From the NCBI GenBank assembly GCA_947492105.1, contig CANLMN010000003.1:124001-188000 (forward strand): a stretch of 64,000 nt of DNA. Reading direction: 5' to 3'. The stretch is from an uncultured Aquimarina sp. GTDB taxonomy: Bacteria > Bacteroidota > Bacteroidia > Flavobacteriales > Flavobacteriaceae. A model generated the notes under the pieces. That model saw only the letters and a program-made list of their open reading frames with translations, was not told the origin of the DNA and searched no databases. The translations under genes and the position numbers were made by a program. Below, in pieces: positions 35,716 through 45,059 of this stretch (position 1 is its first letter; each line of letters opens with the position of its first letter).

Positions 35716-38451
35716 ATGAAAACATTTCTTCAGGAAGTAGTCGATACGTTGCAACAGCAAGAAAGTGCTATCAGCGACCTCATCTTAATTTTGCCAAGTA
35801 TTAGAGCTGGTCTTTTTATAAAAGAACTTATCAAAAGTGCATATGTAGATCAAACATTATTTGCTCCTAAGATTATTAGTATTGAAGAGTTTATTACAGA
35901 GTTATCCGAGTTACAGTCGATAGATAACACCACAGCGCTATTTGAGTTTTATAACACCTATTTGAATACGCATACCGATCAAGAAAAAGAAGAATTTGAA
36001 TCTTTTACACCTTGGGCTCAAACGTTGATATATGATTTTAATGAGGTAGATCGCTATTTGTTAGATCCCAAAGATTTCTTTAATTATTTGTCAAATATAA
36101 AAGATATAGATCATTGGTATTTGCAACCAGAAAAAACACCTTTGGTCAAAAGGTATATTAGCTTTTGGCAAAATTTGGAGAATTATTACACCACTTTTGT
36201 GAATCAATTAGTTGGAGCAAAGAAAGGGTATCAGGGCTTGCAGTATCGTATAGCGGCTTCCAAAATTGATGTGTATACCCAAAAAGCAGACAAGAAACAT
36301 GTTTTTATAGGTTTTAATGCTCTCAATGAAGCGGAACAACAAATAATACAACATTTATTGAATGCCGGAAAAGCTCAAGTTTTTTGGGATATAGATAAGC
36401 GATTCTATGAAGATAGAAGTCATGGAGCATCACTATTTATAAGACAATATGTAGAACGGTGGTCCTATTTCAAAAAACATCAAATAGATAGGATTCATAC
36501 AAACTTCTCCTCTCCAAAGCAACTTACGGTTGTAGGAACGCCCAAGCAAATCGGACAGGCAAAGTATGTGGGTGAATTGTTATCAAAGTTACCTAAAGAA
36601 AAGCTTAATAGAACCGCGATAGTTCTAGGAGATGAATCATTATTGTTGCCTATTCTGAATGCAATACCAGAGGATATCAAGGATATTAATATTACAATGG
36701 GCTTACCATTGCGCGAAATACCACTTGCTATTTTTTTTGAAGCGTTGTTGCAGATACAAATACAATCAAGCAACCGTGGGTTTTATTATAAGCCTCTATT
36801 AGATTTGCTTCAAAATCAAACAGTATTTTGGCTGTTGGGAACAACAACCTATTTGCTCGCAGAAAAAATTACTCAAGAAAATTTAGTTTATCCTACATTA
36901 CAACAATTATTGGGGCATGTTCCCAAAGCTCAGATAGCAGTTTTTAAACTACTGTTTGATCCTATGAAATCTGTTGAGAAAGCTATTGCCAGATTTCAAG
37001 AACTGTTACAGCTTCTAAAAGACCATTTAGAAAATCAAAATAGCACACTAGAGCTAGAATACTGTTATCGCTTTTATGTTATTTTTAATAAGCTTCACCA
37101 GCTTCAACAACAGTATAATTATGTCAAAACGTTATCAGGTTTGCAAAAGCTTTATCATGAGCTTCTTGGTACAGAAACATTAGATTTTAGAGGAGAGCCA
37201 TTCCGAGGGTTACAACTTATGGGGATGCTAGAGTCCCGTTGTTTGGATTTTGAGACGGTCATCATAACAGGGGTTAATGAAGGAATTTTACCAGCTGGCA
37301 AAAGTACGAACTCCTTTATTCCTTTTGATCTGAAAAGGAGTTATGAGCTTCCTACTTACAAGGAAAAAGACGCCATATATACCTACCATTTTTATCGTTT
37401 GTTACAACGTGCTGATAGGGCTTATATGCTTTACAATACAGAATCAGGAGGACAGAACGCAGGAGAAAAAAGCCGATTTTTGTTGCAGCTAGAAATTGAA
37501 AATGAACCTACTCATCAGCTAGAAAATTATGTAGTAGGGGCAGAAGTGCCTTTGATTACTGCAGTACCGCTACGTATTGCCAAAAATGCGGCAGTTATCA
37601 AAAAACTTGAGGCATTGGCGGCCTACGGATTTTCTCCCTCTGCGCTCACAGGATATATTCGTAATCCAATAGATTTTTATCATCGATATGTTTTGGGGAT
37701 ACAAGAGCAAGATCATGTAGAAGAAACTATTGCGACAAATACACTTGGGACTGTTGTTCATAATGTCTTAGAAAATCTCTACAAACCTTTTGTGGGCAAA
37801 ACAGTAACAACTCATGATGTCAAAAGGATGTTGTTAGAGATTGATGCACAGGTACGACAAGAATTCAAATCTGTGTACACAAAAATGAATATTACAGAGG
37901 GCAAAAACCTTGTAATTTTTGAAGTCGCAAAACGGTATGTTTTTAATCTTTTGAAATCTGAACAACGACTTTTGGCTTCGGGAGCAGAGCTAGAGATCGT
38001 TGCTATTGAATGTAATCTACAAGCCGAATTGCAAATAGCAGAATTAGATTTTCCGGTTTTTATTAAAGGAAAAGTGGATCGCGTAGACAAACTCAATGGG
38101 CAATTGCGAATAATTGACTACAAAACTGGAAATGTGACCAAAAGTGCACTCGAAATTTCGGATTGGGAGGTGTTAACAGAGGATTATAAGTATAGTAAGG
38201 CTTTTCAAGTCTTGACATACGCCTATTTGCACTTGCATAATCAACCCATGGAAACCACTATTGAAGGAGGGATTATTTCCTTCAAGAATTTGAAAGAAGG
38301 GTTTCTTAAGTTCGGCACCAAAATAGCAGGTTCTAGGACCAAAGAGCATTTTATAAATCAAAGGGTATTGGAAAAATATTTTGATGAATTAAAAAGGTTA
38401 ATTCTTGAAATTTGTAATCCAAATATTTATTTTGAAGAAAAAGAAGTCTAA
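35716..38451 (+). CDS. AddB-like PD-(D/E)XK nuclease family protein
   Basis: A 911-residue protein. The N-terminal two-thirds resemble an inactivated UvrD-like fold without a clear Walker A. The C-terminal about 250 residues hold a RecB-type nuclease: Tyr-Ile-Arg-Asn-Pro-Ile-Asp-Phe-Tyr, then Gly-Thr-Val-Val-His-Asn-Val-Leu-Glu, then Val-Asp-Arg-Val-Asp and Ile-Ile-Asp-Tyr-Lys-Thr-Gly-Asn. The Cys residues of the iron-sulfur cluster of Bacillus AddB were not found. Together with the AddA-like protein it would process DNA ends. Partnership is inferred from type and proximity. Confidence 0.85.
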   Translation: MKTFLQEVVDTLQQQESAISDLILILPSIRAGLFIKELIKSAYVDQTLFAPKIISIEEFITELSELQSIDNTTALFEFYNTYLNTHTDQEKEEFESFTPWAQTLIYDFNEVDRYLLDPKDFFNYLSNIKDIDHWYLQPEKTPLVKRYISFWQNLENYYTTFVNQLVGAKKGYQGLQYRIAASKIDVYTQKADKKHVFIGFNALNEAEQQIIQHLLNAGKAQVFWDIDKRFYEDRSHGASLFIRQYVERWSYFKKHQIDRIHTNFSSPKQLTVVGTPKQIGQAKYVGELLSKLPKEKLNRTAIVLGDESLLLPILNAIPEDIKDINITMGLPLREIPLAIFFEALLQIQIQSSNRGFYYKPLLDLLQNQTVFWLLGTTTYLLAEKITQENLVYPTLQQLLGHVPKAQIAVFKLLFDPMKSVEKAIARFQELLQLLKDHLENQNSTLELEYCYRFYVIFNKLHQLQQQYNYVKTLSGLQKLYHELLGTETLDFRGEPFRGLQLMGMLESRCLDFETVIITGVNEGILPAGKSTNSFIPFDLKRSYELPTYKEKDAIYTYHFYRLLQRADRAYMLYNTESGGQNAGEKSRFLLQLEIENEPTHQLENYVVGAEVPLITAVPLRIAKNAAVIKKLEALAAYGFSPSALTGYIRNPIDFYHRYVLGIQEQDHVEETIATNTLGTVVHNVLENLYKPFVGKTVTTHDVKRMLLEIDAQVRQEFKSVYTKMNITEGKNLVIFEVAKRYVFNLLKSEQRLLASGAELEIVAIECNLQAELQIAELDFPVFIKGKVDRVDKLNGQLRIIDYKTGNVTKSALEISDWEVLTEDYKYSKAFQVLTYAYLHLHNQPMETTIEGGIISFKNLKEGFLKFGTKIAGSRTKEHFINQRVLEKYFDELKRLILEICNPNIYFEEKEV

Positions 38452-38469
38452 AACTAAAGTACGAGAGCT

Positions 38470-39315
38470 GTGATTACACAAAAAAAGAACAATAGTATCA
38501 AAGGTCAACATCAGAAACCAATAATAACAGATGTATTTTACAAAGACGATAATGATCAAAAGCCTGTAGTCATTTTTTGTCATGGTTACAAAGGTTTTAA
38601 GGATTGGGGAACTTGGGATTTGGTAGCACAACATTTTGCAGAAAAAGGCTGTTTCTTTGTAAAATTTAATTTTTCGCACAATGGATGTAATGCCGAGCAA
38701 CCAACAGAGTTTCTTGATTTGGATGCTTTTGGAGAGAACAATTATATCAAAGAGCTTGATGATTTACAAAGTGTTATAGATTGGATTATGGCAGATGATT
38801 TTCCTTTCAAAAATCAAATAAATGATAGTATTGCTCTTATCGGTCATTCTAGAGGTGGCGGTATTGTCACAATTAAGGCCGCTGAGGTGTCCGGAATAGG
38901 TGCTGTTATTTCTTGGGCAGGAGTTGCTGATTATGCTAGTAGATTTCCAACAAATGAGGCGTTGCAAAAATGGAAGGATGAGGGGGTAATGTATGTCATT
39001 AATGGTCGTACCAAACAAAAAATGCCACATTACTTTCAGTATTACACAAAATTTAAAGAAAATGAAGAGCGCCTGACAATATCGAATGCAGCTAAAGCAC
39101 TTGAAATTCCACATTTGATTATTCATGGTACAGGAGACCCAGCAGTAAGTTTTGAAGAAGCCAAATTATTACATCAATGGAATCCGAACAGTAGTTTGGT
39201 TCTAATTCCAGAAGCGGATCATGTCTTTGGAGCAAGGCATCCTTGGGATTCTAGAGTGTTGCCAGAGCCATTATCGAAGGTAGTTGAAGAGACAATTAGC
39301 TTTGTCACAGGATGA
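38470..39315 (+). CDS. Alpha/beta hydrolase
   Basis: A 281-residue soluble hydrolase. His-Gly-Tyr-Lys-Gly-Phe-Lys-Asp-Trp-Gly near residue 38 forms the oxyanion region, and the nucleophile Ser lies in Ile-Gly-His-Ser-Arg-Gly-Gly-Gly. Asp in His-Gly-Thr-Gly-Asp-Pro and His in Glu-Ala-Asp-His-Val-Phe-Gly complete the triad. Dienelactone hydrolase-type and peptidase-type esterases share this layout, and the substrate is unknown. The start is a GTG at 38470, 18 bases after the AddB-like stop. Confidence 0.88.
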   Translation: MITQKKNNSIKGQHQKPIITDVFYKDDNDQKPVVIFCHGYKGFKDWGTWDLVAQHFAEKGCFFVKFNFSHNGCNAEQPTEFLDLDAFGENNYIKELDDLQSVIDWIMADDFPFKNQINDSIALIGHSRGGGIVTIKAAEVSGIGAVISWAGVADYASRFPTNEALQKWKDEGVMYVINGRTKQKMPHYFQYYTKFKENEERLTISNAAKALEIPHLIIHGTGDPAVSFEEAKLLHQWNPNSSLVLIPEADHVFGARHPWDSRVLPEPLSKVVEETISFVTG

Positions 39316-39416
39316 GAAAAGCTAAGAAAACGTTTTTTTTAGAACTTTAGTTAAAATTAACAATATCTAAAGACAATTCTAAAGTAAAAATATCGTTATT
39401 TGCAGAGAAATAGAAA

Positions 39417-39707
39417 ATGAATCATTTTAGAAAACATATTGCGCTTGTGCTGTTTTTGCTTTTTAGCTTTATGCAAATTGCAGAACTTCATGTGTTCGAT
39501 CATGACGATACAACGCATGATTGTGTTTTATGTGACTTTTCTTCAGAGAAGAATGCAAATGAGTATGATTATTTGACGACTCCGATTCTTGAAATTCCTG
39601 AATATATTGCTGTTCTAATACCAGAATCAACGAATTTTTATAGTGTTGAGCATTATTTTCAAAACACAATTACTTCCCTAAATAACAAGGCACCACCGAT
39701 CGCATAA
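39417..39707 (+). CDS. Small His/Cys-motif membrane protein, copy 1
   Basis: A 96-residue protein. Residues 8-24 are a hydrophobic segment, either signal peptide or anchor. Right after it comes a cluster of possible metal ligands: His25, His29, Asp30, Asp31, His34, Cys36 and Cys39, spaced H-x3-H-x4-H-x-C-x2-C. The rest is acidic and aromatic and ends Asn-Lys-Ala-Pro-Pro-Ile-Ala. Near-identical and distant relatives are at 44724 and 46676. It sits 81 bases before a TonB-dependent receptor, so a role in capturing or sensing a metal is an attractive guess, not a demonstrated one. Confidence 0.8.
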   Translation: MNHFRKHIALVLFLLFSFMQIAELHVFDHDDTTHDCVLCDFSSEKNANEYDYLTTPILEIPEYIAVLIPESTNFYSVEHYFQNTITSLNNKAPPIA

Positions 39708-39788
39708 TTATATTGTGATGATTTGGGTATTTTGTAGCTACAGATAGCTATATTATGCCGTTGTTTTTTTCTTTTATTTATAGACTAA

Positions 39789-42191
39789 ATGATAATAAAG
39801 TACCGTAGTTTACTATTGGTTCTTTTGTGTAGCGTACAATTTATTTTTGCGCAAGAATGTGATCTAGAACTTACTGGAAAGGTTTTAGACTTTCATAACG
39901 GAGAGCCTTTGTCAAATGCTGTAATTAGCTTTGATGACACTATTATAAATACCGATATAGATGGGCAATACACGCTTACAGGGTTGTGTCCCAAGATCTA
40001 TACGGTTACCGTGGAACATATCGAATGTAATTCGAAAGTGGTGTATGTGAATCCCAAGGATCAAACTTTCTATAATTTTAGTTTGGAGCACCATAGCACG
40101 GATCTTACAACGATTAATCTTCATGCTACAGGAGATCATGATAGTCCCAAAAGTATTGTAGAGAAAAAATTGAGTAAAAAAACACTAGAGCGTTATAGAA
40201 GTAAATCTCTTGGGGATGCCCTTACCGAAATTACAGGTGTTAACAGTCTCAATACCGGAAGTACGGTTGTAAAGCCAGTTATACAAGGGCTTCATAGCAG
40301 TAGAGTTCTTATGATTAATAATGGTGTTAGACAACAAGATCAGGAATGGGGTGTGGAGCACGCTCCAAATATGGATCTGAACGCCTTTGAAAATATCAAG
40401 GTTGTCAAAGGGGCAGGAGCATTGCAATATGGAGGAGATGCAATAGGTGGTGTGGTTATTACCGAAAGTAAAATGACGAGTATACAGGATACCATTTTTG
40501 GTCGAGCAAACCTAAGTGGTAGTACTAATGGTCGTGGTGGAATGGTTGGTGCGCTAACTTCAATAGGGTTTAAAAATGGTTGGAGTGCCAAAGTACAAGG
40601 TAATGCCAAGCGTTTTGGAGATGTTGAAGCGCCAGAGTACATCCTGAGTAATACAGGTATAGAAGAAAAAACGTTTTCTGTGGGCATTCGTAATCACTCT
40701 TTTTTGAATGGCATAGAAGCGTATTATAGTCTTTTTGATACTGAACAAGGGATTTTGGCAGCGTCTCATATAGGGAATATAACAGATCTCGTTACTGCAC
40801 TGAATAGTGCAGATCCATTAATTATTAGAGATTTTACATATGATATTGCAGCTCCCAAGCAGAAGACGCAACATCACCTAGCAAAGTTAAAAGCGTATCA
40901 CCGTTTTAATAATCTAGGAAAATGGAGTTTGCAATATGCATATCAAGCAAACCATCGAGAGGAATTTGATGTGCGTCGTCGTCGCAATGCAGGACGTGCT
41001 AGTGTTGATCTCAAGTTACTCACGCACACCTTGGAAACAACAATGCTTTTGGATGGGAATGATAAGTTTACCAAAAATATTGGCGTGCAAGTAGAATATC
41101 AAGAAAATATTCCAAATCCAAGTACGGGTATTCGTAGACTAATACCAGATTATAAAAAAACTACTGCGGGTATCTATGCGGTAGGAGATTTGCACCTCAA
41201 TGAACAATGGAGTGTGGATGCAGGTATCCGATATGATTATATAAAAATCAACGCGCAGAAGTTTTATAAAGCAGACTTTTGGAATGCTAGGGGGTACGAT
41301 AGAGAGTTTAGTTCTTTGATCCGGGATACTCTAAATAATCAATTTCTTACGAATCCAATTTTGACTTATCATAATACGGCTCTTTCGGGAGGTGTTCATT
41401 ATGAGTTTAGAAATACGCAAGAGTTGAGTCTGAGTACGTCATTAGTCAACCGGGCTCCCAATCCTGTCGAGCTTTTTAGTGATGGATTGCATCATAGTGC
41501 TAGTATCGTAGAATTAGGTGATTTGGGCATACAACAAGAACAGGCACTCAAATTTGCGCTAAACTACACGCACAATAGCCTTTTTAAAAATGCACAGCTA
41601 AGTATTGCTCCGCATTATAGCTATATCAATGATTATATTCTGCTAGAGCCAAGTGGGCTGTCTCAAACTACACGAGGTGCATTCCTTGTTTGGGAGTATA
41701 GACAAACTAAAGCTTTTTTGCTTGGTGTTGATATCGACCTTGTTTATGCGGTATCAAAATCATGGAATTTCCATACGGGTTTTTCTTATATATATGGTCA
41801 GGACAAGACATTGGATAAACCGTTGATTCAAATGCCAGCTCCAAATTTTTCTAGTGAGATGAATTATAGTCATAATCGTTGGAATATCGCACTAAAACAT
41901 CAGCTAGTTCTAAGACAAGAGCGTTTTCCTGACAATAATTTTACAGCGACTATATTAGAAAACGGAGTTAGTGTTACTCCGCTTATTGATATTTCTTCAC
42001 CTCCCAAGGGGTATCAGCTCTTTGATATTATTACAAATTATGAACAACCTCTGGGAAAAAATACGCTAGGAATAGCGCTCCAGGTGCATAATGTTTTGAA
42101 TACTTCGTATCGAAGTTTTCTTAATAGGCAGCGGTATTATTCTAATGAAGTTGGAAGAAATATACAAGTAAACCTCCAGTATAAATTTTAA
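39789..42191 (+). CDS. TonB-dependent receptor with carboxypeptidase-like N-terminal domain
   Basis: An 800-residue outer-membrane importer. Signal peptide 1-21; carboxypeptidase-regulatory-like domain about 25-95 with paired Cys residues; plug about 125-235 with the Gln-Gly-Leu-His-Ser-Ser-Arg-Val-Leu, Gln-Glu-Trp-Gly-Val-Glu-His-Ala-Pro and Gly-Gly-Asp-Ala-Ile-Gly-Gly-Val-Val motifs; then a 22-strand barrel ending in Tyr-Lys-Phe. The plug sequence around the Trp-Gly-x-Glu-His motif is like that of ZnuD-type zinc receptors as I remember them. Zinc is thus a candidate substrate, with heme or other metals possible. A surface lipoprotein gene follows 34 bases later. Confidence 0.92.
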   Translation: MIIKYRSLLLVLLCSVQFIFAQECDLELTGKVLDFHNGEPLSNAVISFDDTIINTDIDGQYTLTGLCPKIYTVTVEHIECNSKVVYVNPKDQTFYNFSLEHHSTDLTTINLHATGDHDSPKSIVEKKLSKKTLERYRSKSLGDALTEITGVNSLNTGSTVVKPVIQGLHSSRVLMINNGVRQQDQEWGVEHAPNMDLNAFENIKVVKGAGALQYGGDAIGGVVITESKMTSIQDTIFGRANLSGSTNGRGGMVGALTSIGFKNGWSAKVQGNAKRFGDVEAPEYILSNTGIEEKTFSVGIRNHSFLNGIEAYYSLFDTEQGILAASHIGNITDLVTALNSADPLIIRDFTYDIAAPKQKTQHHLAKLKAYHRFNNLGKWSLQYAYQANHREEFDVRRRRNAGRASVDLKLLTHTLETTMLLDGNDKFTKNIGVQVEYQENIPNPSTGIRRLIPDYKKTTAGIYAVGDLHLNEQWSVDAGIRYDYIKINAQKFYKADFWNARGYDREFSSLIRDTLNNQFLTNPILTYHNTALSGGVHYEFRNTQELSLSTSLVNRAPNPVELFSDGLHHSASIVELGDLGIQQEQALKFALNYTHNSLFKNAQLSIAPHYSYINDYILLEPSGLSQTTRGAFLVWEYRQTKAFLLGVDIDLVYAVSKSWNFHTGFSYIYGQDKTLDKPLIQMPAPNFSSEMNYSHNRWNIALKHQLVLRQERFPDNNFTATILENGVSVTPLIDISSPPKGYQLFDIITNYEQPLGKNTLGIALQVHNVLNTSYRSFLNRQRYYSNEVGRNIQVNLQYKF

Positions 42192-42225
42192 AAAAAACAA
42201 CGGAAACAATTAAATATTTTAAATT

Positions 42226-42789
42226 ATGAAAACAGCAACAAAAATTATCGCACTACTTTTTTTAGGAATGACTATCGCCTGTTCGGATGATGACACTGCA
42301 GTACCCGAAGTTATTAATGAAGAAGAAGTAGTGACAACAGTAGAGTTGACAATTACAGATACTGAATCAAATGAAGCACAAATCGTATCATGGGCTGATG
42401 GTGTCAATACGATGGATAATAAACCAAAGATTGCATTAGCAGCAAACAAAAGTTATACAACTTCAGTGCGATTTTTGAATGCATCAAATCCAGATGATAT
42501 AGAAAATATTACAGAAGAGGTTATTGAAGAGAAAGATGAGCACTTGGTTTTTCTTGCTCCAGAAAACACTTTGACCGATTTTGTCATTGCCAGTAATCCA
42601 GATGCAGATGCAATTGATAGTAATAATATTGGTATCAATGTAGCAACAAACTGGACTACTAAGGCTGCTAGTACAGGAACATTAACAGTTTTTCTGATTC
42701 ATCAGCCTACTAGCAAAACTGGAACTACCAGAAGTGCTTTTGGTGGAGAAACTGAGGCAGAGGCAGTATTTGATGTAACCATTGAGTAA
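42226..42789 (+). CDS. Receptor-linked surface lipoprotein, copy 1
   Basis: A 187-residue lipoprotein precursor with lipobox Thr-Ile-Ala-Cys19. The residues after Cys are Ser-Asp-Asp-Asp, the acidic surface-export signal of Flavobacteriia. The mature protein is very acidic and beta-prone, ending in Phe-Asp-Val-Thr-Ile-Glu. I recall similar proteins behind TonB-dependent receptors in this phylum under the label type 1 periplasmic binding fold superfamily. By position it should work with the receptor, as SusD-like or HmuY-like partners do for theirs. The ligand is unknown. Confidence 0.82.
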   Translation: MKTATKIIALLFLGMTIACSDDDTAVPEVINEEEVVTTVELTITDTESNEAQIVSWADGVNTMDNKPKIALAANKSYTTSVRFLNASNPDDIENITEEVIEEKDEHLVFLAPENTLTDFVIASNPDADAIDSNNIGINVATNWTTKAASTGTLTVFLIHQPTSKTGTTRSAFGGETEAEAVFDVTIE

Positions 42790-42992
42790 TTCCATTTGTA
42801 GTTTGAAAATTACAAGAGAACATACATGAAGGAGGATGCTATGCTTTATATCGTAATGATAACTAAAGCATAATGATACACTTCGGTTTCTTCTCATACA
42901 GAAATAGAATGAATATCATTTATGATTGTAATTTTCAGAATACTATAAAATGGACAACGAAGTAATTGAGTGAGTTTTATATATATTGTTGG

Positions 42993-43027
42993 AAAAAGCT
43001 GTTCAAGAATTTTTGAACAGCTTTTTT
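42993..43027 (+). terminator. Terminator of receptor cassette 1
   Basis: AAAAAGCTGTTCAA pairs with TTGAACAGCTTTTTT around a short loop. An almost identical hairpin closes cassette 2 at 46448. Confidence 0.92.
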
Positions 43028-43098
43028 ATTGAATAATGGTAAAATAGAACAGGTCTATTCAAATAAAACTTTTTTTAATTCCCTGTAATATCATTTGT

Positions 43099-43250
43099 CT
43101 TTTGGATTTACTGGGGAGAATTTTATTTTTCCGCCTCATTTTCAGTGTAAAAAAAATCATAAATAGGGCTATGCTTGATGTTTCTGCTGAAGCTGAAACA
43201 AAAAAACCGTAATTTTTCTTTCCGGTAAATTCAAACAACAAATGGTGTAA
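43099..43250. repeat. Family C repeat, longest copy (about 150 bp)
   Basis: From TTTTGGATTTACTGGGGAGA through CCGCCTCATTTTCAGTG, GGGCTATGCTTGATG and GCTGAAGCTGAAAC to TTTCCGGTAAATTCAAACAA and CAAATGGTGT. Copies in reduced form are at 10519 (reverse) and 13617. The ends are weakly inverted (GGATTTAC against GTAAATTC). Confidence 0.68.
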
Positions 43251-43330
43251 AATGCTCTTTTTTTTACACAGTTTTTATGTTTTTCTTGCTTGCCTTGTTA
43301 TCAAGTGGAAAAACACTTTATAATCAAAGA

Positions 43331-44173
43331 TTAAGGGATCCATTTGTTTTCTCCAAAGTTTGGTTTCCTTTTTTCCAAAAAGGCATTACGACCTTCTTTA
43401 GCTTCGTCTGTCATGTATGCTAGCCTGGTTGCTTCTCCAGCAAATACCTGTTGTCCTACCATTCCATCATCAGTGGCATTCATAGCAAACTTGAGCATTT
43501 TGATTGAGGTAGGTGATTTTTCTAGAATTTCTTGTGCCCACTGATAAGCCGTGTCTTCAAGTTCTTCATGTGGAACAACAGCATTGACCATTCCCATCTC
43601 GTAGGCCTCTTGTGCTGAGTAGTTTCTTCCTAAAAAGAAAATCTCTCTTGCTTTTTTCTGCCCTACCATTTTTGCCAGATATGCGGATCCATATCCACCA
43701 TCAAAACTTGTTACATCAGCATCCGTTTGTTTAAAGATTGCATGTTCCTCACTAGCTATAGTCATGTCGCATACTACATGCAAACTATGACCACCACCTA
43801 CTGCCCATCCAGGAACTACGGCAATCACGACTTTTGGCATAAAGCGAATTAGGCGTTGTACTTCGAGGATATTTAGTCTATGAAAACCATCTTCTCCAAC
43901 ATACCCCTGATGTCCTCTTGCTTTTTGATCTCCCCCACTACAAAATGCGTACACACCATCTTTGGTAGAAGGTCCTTCTGCAGAAAGCAGAACCACTCCG
44001 ATGGAGGTGTCTTCTTGTGCATCATAGAACGCTTGATATAGTTCGCTGGTAGTTTTGGGTCTAAAGGCATTACGGACATTAGGACGATTAAAGGCTATAC
44101 GTGCTACGCCGTTGGCTTTTTTGTAGGTAATATCTTCAAATTCTTTTGCTGTTTTCCAAGCTATAGTATTCAT
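43331..44173 (-). CDS. menB: 1,4-dihydroxy-2-naphthoyl-CoA synthase
   Basis: A 280-residue crotonase-fold enzyme of menaquinone synthesis. Typical MenB landmarks: Cys-Ser-Gly-Gly-Asp-Gln-Lys near residue 79, Val-Val-Pro-Gly-Trp-Ala-Val-Gly-Gly-Gly-His-Ser-Leu, and Asp-Val-Thr-Ser-Phe-Asp-Gly-Gly-Tyr-Gly-Ser. The ATG at 44173 (Asn-Thr-Ile-Ala-Trp) is used; the frame is open 17 codons further, but that part lacks family similarity. It stands alone here, between the two copies of the receptor cassette and on the opposite strand, without other men genes. Confidence 0.95.
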   Translation of the reverse strand: MNTIAWKTAKEFEDITYKKANGVARIAFNRPNVRNAFRPKTTSELYQAFYDAQEDTSIGVVLLSAEGPSTKDGVYAFCSGGDQKARGHQGYVGEDGFHRLNILEVQRLIRFMPKVVIAVVPGWAVGGGHSLHVVCDMTIASEEHAIFKQTDADVTSFDGGYGSAYLAKMVGQKKAREIFFLGRNYSAQEAYEMGMVNAVVPHEELEDTAYQWAQEILEKSPTSIKMLKFAMNATDDGMVGQQVFAGEATRLAYMTDEAKEGRNAFLEKRKPNFGENKWIP

Positions 44174-44402
44174 AATTATTGTTTTTTTTAACTTAAATTT
44201 ATTCTGCGCAAACACAATATGCAACGTGTCCGAATTCTTTGGTTTTGACCAATATCTAAGGATGAGAAAAGGTCAGGTTTTCAATCTTTTTCGAAATTAT
44301 TTTTTTAAACATAAGATACGCACTCCTACTTTTATATCAAGGTTTATAAATATTTCAAGTAATTGGGTGTAATCGCAGTATCAAAATTGATGATACTCCA
44401 CT

Positions 44403-44573
44403 TTAAAGGTTTTGATCGTTGTTAGCACAATAATAGTCAAAACCAAACTCTTCGGCAACTTGCTTAGCAAAATGTGAATGAAGAGTTTCAAATCTTTGCT
44501 CTAGCTCCGGTAAGGTAGAAGGTCCAGAAATTAATGTAAAGACCTCGCTTCGATAATTATTGAAAACGATCAC
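44403..44573 (-). CDS. Short ORF of 56 codons, possible small gene or gene remnant
   Basis: From a GTG at 44573 the frame encodes a balanced, protein-like sequence: Asn-Asn-Tyr-Arg-Ser-Glu-Val-Phe-Thr-Leu-Ile-Ser-Gly-Pro, a helix-like Glu-Leu-Glu-Gln-Arg-Phe-Glu-Thr-Leu-His-Ser-His-Phe, and Glu-Glu-Phe-Gly-Phe-Asp-Tyr-Tyr-Cys before the stop. The frame stays open upstream without an ATG, so it could be the 3' part of a truncated gene. It lies 230 bases upstream of menB on the same strand. No family recognised. Confidence 0.4.
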   Translation of the reverse strand: MIVFNNYRSEVFTLISGPSTLPELEQRFETLHSHFAKQVAEEFGFDYYCANNDQNL

Positions 44574-44723
44574 CTTTAGAATTGAAATGTAATGAAGGAT
44601 AGAAAAAAAGCAAAATTTTTCAGGCGTACTCGTACGAAGTTTATTCCAGAATTAAATTTTTAATTAATTATTTGACTATATGTACAATTATAAAATAAAA
44701 GTAGCGTTATCTGAATATAGAAA

Positions 44724-45008
44724 ATGAATCGTTTTAGAAAACATATCGCCCTTGTATTATTTTTGCTTTTTAGCTTTATGCAAATAGCAGAACTTCATGT
44801 TTTTGAACATGATGATACGGCGCATGATTGTGTTTTGTGCGATTTTTCTTCGGAGAAGAAAGAGTATGATTATCTGATTACTCCAATTCTTAGTGTTCCT
44901 GAATATATTGCCATTCTAATACCAAGGTCAACTAAGTTTTATAACGTTGAGCATTATTTTCAGAACACGATTACTTCCCTAAATAACAAAGCACCACCCA
45001 TTTCCTAA
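44724..45008 (+). CDS. Small His/Cys-motif membrane protein, copy 2
   Basis: A 94-residue paralogue of the protein at 39417, with the same hydrophobic segment and the same ligand cluster (His25, His29, His34, Cys36, Cys39). It differs by a deletion of two residues after the Cys motif and scattered substitutions. The upstream 30-40 bases also resemble those of copy 1, so the promoter end of the cassette was duplicated. The receptor gene expected next is a relic, yet this frame is intact, which suggests either recent decay or an independent use for the small protein. Confidence 0.78.
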   Translation: MNRFRKHIALVLFLLFSFMQIAELHVFEHDDTAHDCVLCDFSSEKKEYDYLITPILSVPEYIAILIPRSTKFYNVEHYFQNTITSLNNKAPPIS

Positions 45009-45059
45009 GCACATTATGCTATATATAGCTATTTCATGCCTTTGTTTTTATGACATCGA

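Noticed and set aside
38398-39126. Minus-strand frames of 100 and 120 codons over the hydrolase
   Set aside because: They are antisense shadows of a well-supported gene, with implausible composition.
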